Origin: Asterias amurensis
Lineage: Eukaryota; Echinodermata; Asteroidea; Forcipulatida; Asteriidae
Assembly (NCBI RefSeq): GCF_032118995.1
Contig: NC_092650.1
Coordinates: forward strand, 23,136,001-23,200,000
Direction of reading: 5' to 3'
Length of the DNA: 64,000 nt
Shown in pieces: positions 56,189 through 64,000 of this stretch (its first letter is position 1; the number at the start of each line of letters is the position of its first letter). Made by a program: the position numbers and the translations under genes. The notes beneath the pieces are model-generated. The model saw only the letters and a list, made by a program, of their open reading frames with translations, was not told the DNA's origin and made no database searches.

Positions 56189-56757
56189 TAACGGAACACG
56201 TTGCCTTGGATCGGACGAGTTGGTCAATAAAAAACGGTTGTTACCATTTTTTATGAAATGCATATCCAGCAGACAGCTTTCTCAAGAAGACGATCAGAGC
56301 ATACTGATCGAAACGTGGAGTTGAAACCAACGGTTCTTTTCAGAACCACCCCAACTCATTTAGAGATAGTCTTTACATGGTGTTACCGCAATACCGTATT
56401 TCCACCGTGCAATTTTCAAATCCTACTTAAAATGCATATGGTTAGGTAGATATTTTAAAAGTAGATTACAATGGTCTACACAAATGTGCCTCGAAATTAA
56501 GTGGTTTTCCTTTTACATCGTCGAAAACACAGTCGGCCATTTATGGGAGTCAAATTTTTGACTCCCATAAATGGCCGACCAGATTTTTTTTTGCGACGTA
56601 AAAGGAAAACCGTGCAATTTTCGAGGCGTGTTTGTGTGGATCATTATATTCTACTTTTAAAAGATCTACCTAACCATTTGCATTTTATAATAAACGGTTA
56701 CAAATGCTTTTCGAAGACCAACTCGACCGATCCAAGGCAACGTGTTCCTTTAATATC
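56189..56757. mobile_element. Family D TTAA element interrupted by family E
   Basis: Left end taacggaacacgttgccttg, right end aaggcaacgtgttcctttaa. Centre hairpin tcggccatttatgggagtc with its exact inverse (56531-56579). The family E unit sits at 56266-56429. Confidence 0.88.
56266..56429 (+). mobile_element. Family E insertion, copy 2
   Basis: Bracketed by AAATGCATAT on both sides, a 10-bp duplication of family D sequence. Same order of motifs as 35008-35178, ending ttttcaaatcctactta. Confidence 0.75.
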
Positions 56758-57414
56758 AAGTATATTCAAGCCAATGCAGAGTTGTTTGAAAACACCAAGC
56801 GCTATACATATTTGTTTTCTGTAAAATTCACATTATCGACTAATGATTAACACGAGTAGCAGTAATGTCAAAAACACATGGATATAATAAGAAAGTCTTG
56901 AATCAAGGCAACATGTGCATCATAACTCTGGCACAAGCACTAGCACTGTATTGTCGGGGGCCGGGGAGGGGGGGGGGAGTTGCAGGGGCTCGGGGTGGTT
57001 TGTCCATAGTATAGAGCAACTATTCCTTGCTCTATGGGTTGACAGGGCATGCTTGGCAGCCTTTTAGTGTTTTAATGTTTACAGTGTGAGTGTTTATACT
57101 TCATTACCTTTCATGGAGTGTGAAACAACCACCAGGCTCTTCATTTCATTTTTTTTTATACAACAACGCACTTCGACTGTCGTCTGCGTCTCTTAACGGT
57201 CATTGGCATGTTGTCATGGTGATAGATTCCTCACTTCGTACACACATAGAAGACACACGAAGGAACCCACCCTATTATCATAGAGAAATGACAACAGAAC
57301 CTTGTCCTTTCTCTATGCTTATTATGAACAAAATATCGCTCATTTAAAGAGAGGCATATTATACTTATAGTGTAAAAAAAACCACATCAATGAACTTGAT
57401 TGAACTTTTGCAAT
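56758..57414. other. Intergenic, nothing recognised
   Basis: G-rich run at 56957-56980. The short ORFs are unconvincing. Confidence 0.3.
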
Positions 57415-57570
57415 TTTTGCAACGAGGGTGTTTTTATCTTTCATTATTCTGCAAATTCGATGACCAAATATCGAGCCCAAATTTTCAAAGAGTTTGTATT
57501 TTATGCATAGGATACACCAAGTGAGGATACTGGTCTTTGGCAATTACCAAAGGTGTCCAGTGCCTATAAA
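57415..57570 (-). mobile_element. Family A end fragment
   Basis: aacgagggtgtttttatctt, ttttatgcataggatacacc, ggtgtccagtgcctataa. Confidence 0.65.
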
Positions 57571-57837
57571 AAAACACAACAGCAGGAAAGAGAATCTCAT
57601 TTGATGATAAGTGTCCATTCCAAGTGAACCTGTAGGCTATTATTGAGATACATCACTTTTAAAACCCATACAGACACTGATGACCAATTACTTGCTGACT
57701 AGTAATGAGTATTGTCATTAGTTTCGCGGCATGCAAGTCTCGTTTCATCATTTCATGTATAATTAGTGCATGAGTAACCCATCCATCTTTACCCGTCATG
57801 GTTCTTTACACGTTACAGCGTCAGCGGCATGTATCCA

Positions 57838-57880
57838 AGGCCCAATTTCCTAGAGATGCTTAAACAGCTACCTGAGCGGA
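57838..57880 (+). repeat. Family C end fragment
   Basis: aaggcccaatttcctagaga then tgcttaaacag; one terminus only. Confidence 0.45.
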
Positions 57881-58411
57881 ATGTTTTCAACAGAAATGGT
57901 ATTTTTACTTGTTTATAATGCACTTGTTCACCATTTTAATGTAATTTTGATATGTATACACTTCTGAACTTTTCATAATTATCGATTTAAAAATCAGGCC
58001 CCTACCTAAAGGTTTTTTAAAAAAATAAAAACACTTCTGCCGTTAAGAGCGGGCGTCAAAGGACAATGCCGCTGACGTCATTTGTGGGAGTTTGCTTTGT
58101 TATACATCCACGCTGCAACAAAGCGGCTTTATCTACTTTTGACGTTTTGAGAGTGATTACGTAACGGGGCTTTTCGCAAATCTCGCAGAAAAGCTCTGGA
58201 CAAGGGCATACAAAGTAATTGTTTTTTACACAATTGAAACCTATTTATAATCATATGACTCGATTTCCTTATTCATCGAAAACATTTTAAGTGGAATTCA
58301 GCAAAGTTCACGACTTGACATTTTCGTTCAAGCAGGTCTTTAAACAGAAAGTTCAGCTTAAAAATGAGCAGTAATGAGCAGGATGATACCAATCACAAAG
58401 TGTTCATGTAC

Positions 58412-58650
58412 AGGGCCCAATTTCATAAAGCCTGTAAGCACAAACATTTGCTTAGCATGAAATTTCTTCCTTAATAAAAACAGGATAACCAACAAAATTT
58501 CCACGTGGTTTTTAGGATAACCCCAAAACAGCTGAATGACAGTATTATGCAACAAGTTATTATTTGGTTGGTAGTCTAGTTTTTACCGAGGAAGAAATCT
58601 CAGGCCTAGCAAATTTTGGTACTTACAAGCTTTTATGAAATTGGGCCCTT
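58412..58650. mobile_element. Family C MITE
   Basis: GGGCCCAATTTCATAAAGCC to CTTTTATGAAATTGGGCCC, with inner arms ttgcttagcatgaaatttc and aaaacaggataaccaac as in 9727-9968. Confidence 0.85.
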
Positions 58651-59228
58651 GTGACATCGGTTATTTTGGTTGCTAATCTTATTCTGGTGTGTTTAATTCT
58701 GTGCTGCAGGGGGGGGGGGGGGCTGGTGGGATGGAATGTTGTTGTCAGCAGTGGGGGTGGGCATGCGTTTATTTTGGACGCTGCAGGGGGGGCACCCTTC
58801 ACTTTTGGCACTAGTGGCAACGGTTAGCGATCCCGATTGCGCTCTTTCACTACATAAAAACACTGTTCTTTTTCTCTCTCTTTAAGCTTCTTTTTATGAG
58901 CACTATCTCGATTTTGTTTCGTGGTGAGGGGAGGGGATGCACCTGTGGTTGCATTGTCGTTTAAAATAAAGCTAATTGGCACATATTCATGCCCCACTGC
59001 GCATGATTGGCACGTAAAGGATTATGGGTGAAATTCGGCACCCATTATGTTGCAGTCCGCCATTTTGTAGAACTATAATGGTTAACTTCAAAAATCATGC
59101 ACCGTCTCACTCCACACAAAGTCAACGGAAAATCATAAAATTTTTAGGAGATATTTTGTGAATAATTACATTTCTAATAGTTTGTAATAAATTAAGTTAT
59201 GAAAACTTTTCGAACAACCGCTTTCATA

Positions 59229-59380
59229 GGGTGCGTTTTGGTGGCTGTAACCAATAATTGTTTCTGACGTCACAACCAAAACGGTAACCGAGCTCACAAG
59301 TCGGTTATCGTTCAGTCTGAACAGCAGAACCAACGACCAACAACCGAAACAGTTTTTGGTTGGGGTCGCCAAAACGCACT
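59229..59380. mobile_element. MITE carrying a CRE site
   Basis: Left GGGTGCGTTTTGGTGGC; right end inverted reads GTGCGTTTTGGCGACC. Contains TGACGTCACAACC (CRE at 59265-59272). Confidence 0.75.
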
Positions 59381-59388
59381 CATAATAT

Positions 59389-59556
59389 AGACCTTTTCGC
59401 AAATGCTGGGGTGCCCGCATAAAGCTTCGAATTAGGTGTATTGTGGTCTAGCTGCAGCTAACACCAGCGCTGGTGTCCAAATTTGATCCATATCTATCCC
59501 ACAATGCACCTCATTCAACTGTCTGCGCTTGCGCAATGATATTTGCGAAAAGGTCT
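59389..59556. mobile_element. 168-bp MITE with AGACCTTTTCGCAAAT ends
   Basis: AGACCTTTTCGCAAATGC at the left, atttgcgaaaaggtct at the right, starting only 8 bp after the preceding MITE. Confidence 0.82.
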
Positions 59557-59967
59557 ACCCCCAAAGCATCCAATCCGAAGTCATTGTGTCTCAGCTTTAA
59601 AGTTTTGAAAAAGCATGAAAAATGATTGGCGTGTAATAAATCTGATATGTTTTACGGAACCATACTATGAACAACACATTGTTTATAGAGACGCGAATCA
59701 ACCGGATCATTATTTCACACTATTCAAACTCTGAAAACATATCTTTCACAAACAGCCTCTTAAACAGGAAAAAAGTAAACTTTGCTCATAAGATCGTAAA
59801 TGTTGTTTTAACATTGTTTTTATTCTTCGTATTACATACACAATGAAATTGTCCACAAGAATCATGAGTGAAGATAGTCCGCAAATAAAATAGACCATGT
59901 GCAAATCTAGCAAGTATTATAACAGTTGGTGACCATTTTGGTTTAACGCGTGAAGGAAACCAACTCG

Positions 59968-60355
59968 TAAAGGAACACGTTGCCTTGGATCGGACGAGTT
60001 GGTCTTTGAAAAGTATTTGAATTTTTTTTAATGAAATGCATATGATTAGAAAGATATTTTAAAAGTAGAATATATTGATCCACACAAGTATCACTCGAAA
60101 TTGCGTGGTTTTCCTTTTACCTCGTCGACTAACACGGTCGGCTATTTATGGGAGTCAAATTTTTGACTCCCATAAATGGCCGACCGAGTTAGTTCGCACA
60201 GTAAAAGGACAACCACGCAGTTTCGAGGCAAGTTTGTGTGGATCATTGTATTCTACTTTTAAAACATCTTTCTTACCATATGCATTTTATAACAAACGGT
60301 TACGAACGCTTTTTAAGGACCAACTCGACCGATCCAAGGCAACGTGTTCCTTTAA
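59968..60355. mobile_element. Family D TTAA element, full length
   Basis: taaaggaacacgttgccttg and its inverse at the right, with long paired arms and the centre hairpin at 60137-60184. It shares TTAA 60352-60355 with the next family A copy. Confidence 0.9.
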
Positions 60356-60736
60356 AGACACTGGACACTATTGGTAATTATCAAAGACCAGTCTTCTCAC
60401 TTGGTGTAACTCAACATTATGCATACAACAACAAACCTGTGAAAATGTGAGCTCGATTGGTTGTCGAAGTTGCGAGATAACTTTGAAAGAAAAAAACCCC
60501 TTGTCACACGAAGTTGTGTGCTTTCAGATGCTTGATTTCGAGACCTCAAATTCTAAACTTGAGGTATCGAAATCAAATTTGTGTAAAATTACTTCTTTCT
60601 CGAAAACTACACTGCTTCAGAGGGAGCCGTTTCTCACAATGTTTTATACTATCAACCTCTCCCCATTACTCGTTACCAAGTGAGTTTTTATACTGATAAT
60701 TTTGAGTAATTACCAATAGTGTCCACTGCCTTAACG
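60352..60736 (+). mobile_element. Family A MITE, full length
   Basis: TTAAAGACACTGGACACTAT to GTCCACTGCCTTAA. Confidence 0.9.
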
Positions 60737-60794
60737 GGTCCCAAATGTGCGAATATGCGCGAGACTTGCTCAGTCTATATTCAGCTCTGGTCCG

Positions 60795-60986
60795 GGCCCA
60801 TTTTTTATAGAGCTGCTTAACCACAAAAAAAGTAGCTCACCACAGCAACGTTTTGCGGTTTTACGGTTACCAGCCAAAGTACCTTGTCATGTGAAGTTGT
60901 GACTGGTATCCGGCTCATTCCTGCTAAGCACAGAGTTGTTAAGCAATATCATTTATGCTATAAGCAGCTCTGAGGAATTGGGCCCT
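60795..60986. mobile_element. Family C MITE, divergent
   Basis: gggcccattttttatagagc at the left; gcagctctgaggaattgggc at the right. Confidence 0.75.
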
Positions 60987-62872
60987 GTTTAATTACCACA
61001 CCGTAACTGTTAAGTGATCCTCAGGTGAATCCAGCCTATTTAAATTCATACTCTTGTTTTAAAGGCACAACTGGCACCCGGAATAAGTAAAACCCCGAGC
61101 AAATCTCACACCTTTATCTCTTGCCAAACAAAACACAACACCCTTTCCTCTAATGGAATTTGCAATTTTGAAGTGGTTGTTGTAAATGGGAGACTTTGAA
61201 ACGCTAGGTGGCAGCAGACTTACCAGGTAAATTTCCATTGTTCGTATTTATAGAGCTGAGCATGCGCACATTACCACTAACATCCCAAAAGTCCTCCAAT
61301 GGAGTGTACCACAATGCCCTAAGAGTACCCCATTCCATTTTAAAGTTCTTTTATACATCTGAAGTGTGAATTAGCCAATAGTTTTCCCAATTCTTGGCTC
61401 GCAATAAAAAACAAACCCAAACTAGTTTTGTTTTCAGCAATTTGTGTAATCTAGTAGTAGTAGTGTAATAAGTACAATCTGTAGAGCTTTTTTCCTGTTT
61501 GAATTATAGCATTGCTGTCGTCACCTGATTCATTTCACAAAACATTACACATTAAAATCAGAGCATTAATTATGTGTATATCAACTCTCATCACTGAACA
61601 TTTAAATTTATGGTTAAATGCAAAGAAGCATTAGAAATGTTTTGAAGGTGCGTTCTGTTTCAAATGCACATTGTTTTTGTGGTGTATCCTCGAAGAGCCC
61701 CGTTGAAATACAGGAACCCGCAGGTGTAGCGCGATACTGTAGTGCTATTCACACGATAACACTTTAACCGGGGTCCCTTGCTTAATTTTAGCATGGTTGT
61801 AAAATATCGCAACGTCTGACAAGCTTTTGCAGAAAAATTGGAAAGTTGACAAAATATTGTTGTCCTAACTCACATTTTGTTTTTGTAAAAATTGTACAAG
61901 CATGCTACAGTTTGGCAATAGACCCTTGCTAAATTGCTCTGATGTGAAAGGGGCTTATAACACACATCGATATTTTCAAAACTTACTTTAAAACACCGTT
62001 ATATTGTACAACATTACTGTAAACATCAATAATCGTTAAAGGTTTGTAAAAAATAAAAAAGAAGTAAAAGAATAAAGTCCAGCATTGGCATCACCTGTAC
62101 AATAATTTGGCAATTCCAAAAGTCAAATGTTGTTGTATATTATACAGCGATATATGACAAGCAATTTCTGTGCATGTTTTGATCAGCTTTATATACAAAT
62201 TGTCATTGTGTGCATTTCTGTTCACAGTATAAAAAAACATCACATCCAGTAAAAGTTGTTCATCGTAAATGTAAATGCGTACTCAATTTGTGGAATAACA
62301 TTAAAAAATGGAAAAAGAAATTAATAGCATTAAAAAAAAATCTAAAAAAAAATCCACTATTTTCTGTACAATGCTGCACTTTATTCTTACACATTATTTA
62401 TGACCATATCAATGTTGAACTTATACAAGTACTATAATTACGCTGTCTAGTATTCACGCTCTATTCGCGATCTAACATCTATAATTACCAAGCGGATGCA
62501 AGCAATACCAATTAAAGGTGTAACTGTCTTGTCACACGAAGCAAATTGTGCAGGCAATTTACATCACACTAATTTTGCCATATTTGCTGTTTCACTCAAT
62601 GCACCCCCTTTGTTTGTGTGATTAAATACACGTAGTTGCATTGGCGGATGTCTTTTTTCTACAACCGTCCTGATAAAAAAAAAAGATTTAGAAAATTTAA
62701 AGTATTTGTCCTTCGTGAGATTTCCTGCAACTGGTGATAGTTAATTACTTCGCATGACATGGCCTCTACTGCCTGTCGCTGTTGTGTGAGCAAATTAAAG
62801 CCAAGGTGTGGCTTCGGCTACCATTTGTCAAACGTAGCCACAAGCCGCTAGCCGCAGCCAAACCCCTAGATT
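60987..62872. other. Intergenic, nothing coding recognised
   Basis: A CTCF-like ACGCTAGGTGGCAGCA lies at 61201-61216, and A-rich runs near 62330-62350. No other feature. Confidence 0.35.
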
Positions 62873-62935
62873 TAGTAAGGTTTAATGCTAATCATTATTT
62901 TGAGCAATTCCCAATAGTGTCCACTGCTTTTAATC
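62873..62935 (+). mobile_element. Family A right-end fragment
   Basis: aaggtttaatgctaatcatt ... cccaatagtgtccactgctt ttaa; only the last 60 bp. Confidence 0.7.
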
Positions 62936-63449
62936 CCTGCCCTGAATACAAAAACATGTTAAATATTAGTACATTTACATCGATTATAATGTATTATATT
63001 AAACACCTTTAAAAAGTTAATAACGGTTAAAAATGAATGAACAAGTACATTTAGATCATAATAATGAATAATATTGATGAATTTGAGTTATGGCTGTGTC
63101 TTCACATGTGTTCTCCAAACACAACAATGTACATAAGTATTCTTAATCCTTTTGACATCAGGATAAAACGGTTAACCCCAATAATAATATAACTTCATAA
63201 TCACACTCAAATTTCGGCAAAATCTGCCACGGTTTCTCTCCCAATATTACGAAAGAACAGTACTGTTAAACGTGGTGGTTTGGGCCTCAAGACAGTTTAG
63301 AGATCCCCGTTTTTGTTGGGGAAGAGAGGGGGAGGGTGATCGTGGTTGTAGCAGTATACCATACGCATACTGACTCAAGTCGAGTGTTTAATTCCCACAA
63401 TGCACTGTATAATCTTCTAACATGGCCGCCCGAATGTAAAAGCTCAACC

Positions 63450-63745
63450 TATAGCCCTTTCTTTTGTTGATAAACAAACCGCCTTGGTTGGCATTGTCGG
63501 CCGAATGATAGTGAAACACTAAATCTTAAAAACAGATGTTTTAACCAAATTCAGCATTTTCTGCAAACTTTCAATTAAATAAAATACCTCTCATAATAAA
63601 TTGTTTTGTTTTTAAGAAAATCAACAAATTTGGTTACATTGTTACCAAAAATAGCGATCTTTTCTTAATTTGCACTTACGGCTTTCCATAGTTTTCCAAT
63701 CTGGGTTGGCAAAAACTCGGGCTGTGACGTTGCAAAAGAAAGGTC
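63450..63745. mobile_element. Possible MITE with AGACCTTTCTTTTGCAAC-like ends
   Basis: tatagccctttcttttgttg at the left and gttgcaaaagaaaggtctat at the right are imperfect inverted repeats. The interior is not palindromic. Confidence 0.35.
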
Positions 63746-63930
63746 TATTAGTATACCTCTAACATACGAAGCTGTATAATTCTTACAGTTGTGCAATATT
63801 GTAACAATACTGCACTTTGATGCACATAAGTCTGAAGAAAAAAAAACCGGCTACACTTATTTGGGGAGTACTAATCTATCCACCCAAGGCCTGATAGAAT
63901 GTAACTCAAGAGTTGAATTACAAACAGACC

Positions 63931-64000
63931 TGGGCCCATTTTCATAGAGCTGCTAAGCACAAAAATTTGCTAAGCATGAAATTGTTGCCTTGATAAAAAC
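63931..64000. mobile_element. Family C MITE, cut by window end
   Basis: GGGCCCATTTTCATAGAGCT, gctaagcatgaaattgttgc, cttgataaaaac: the left arm as in 9727-9968. Confidence 0.8.

Overview
The window is animal genomic DNA: intron-rich genes, GT-AG splice sites and very dense short interspersed repeats. The encoded proteins are deuterostome-like. Together with the repeat families, they suggest an echinoderm, most likely a sea star (an inference from recognition, not a search). Nothing looks bacterial or viral.

Three genes can be read with confidence. (1) 3441-5146, + strand: the last two coding exons of CYBA (p22phox, the membrane subunit of the NADPH oxidase). The 5' exons must lie left of the window. 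(2) 10617-27299, - strand: a complete Scratch-type zinc-finger repressor gene in three coding exons (437 aa). A 29-residue SNAG-domain exon is separated from the rest by a 14.9 kb intron. (3) 39943-47264, + strand: a complete NUDT21 (CFIm25, cleavage factor Im 25 kDa subunit) gene in seven coding exons (234 aa), with a repeat-loaded 3' UTR and poly(A) signals near 48.57 and 48.67 kb. The three genes are functionally unrelated. They are neighbours, not an operon or pathway.

The rest is mostly repeats. The commonest is a palindromic 350-400 bp MITE, here called family A, with about 27 full or broken copies. It begins TTAAAGGCAGTGG and ends CCACTGCCTTTAA. Several other families (D, F, G) also begin and end in TTAA, and copies often abut while sharing a single TTAA. 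Also present are hAT-type and other MITEs, one element with a clear 9-bp target duplication, LINE 3'-end fragments with broken reverse-transcriptase C-termini, a tRNA-derived SINE, a fold-back tRNA-Asn-like repeat, and minisatellites. Two nearly perfect (ATT)n/(TAA)n arrays of about 1.08 kb each lie in opposite orientation at 0.59 and 36.9 kb.

Layout: 0-2.2 kb MITE cluster and giant ATT array; 2.6-6.5 kb CYBA 3' end; 6.5-10.6 kb repeats and one possible promoter/first exon; 10.6-27.3 kb Scratch; 27.3-39.2 kb intergenic repeats and the giant TAA array; 39.2-48.7 kb NUDT21; 48.7-64 kb gene-poor, repeat-filled DNA with no gene I can support.
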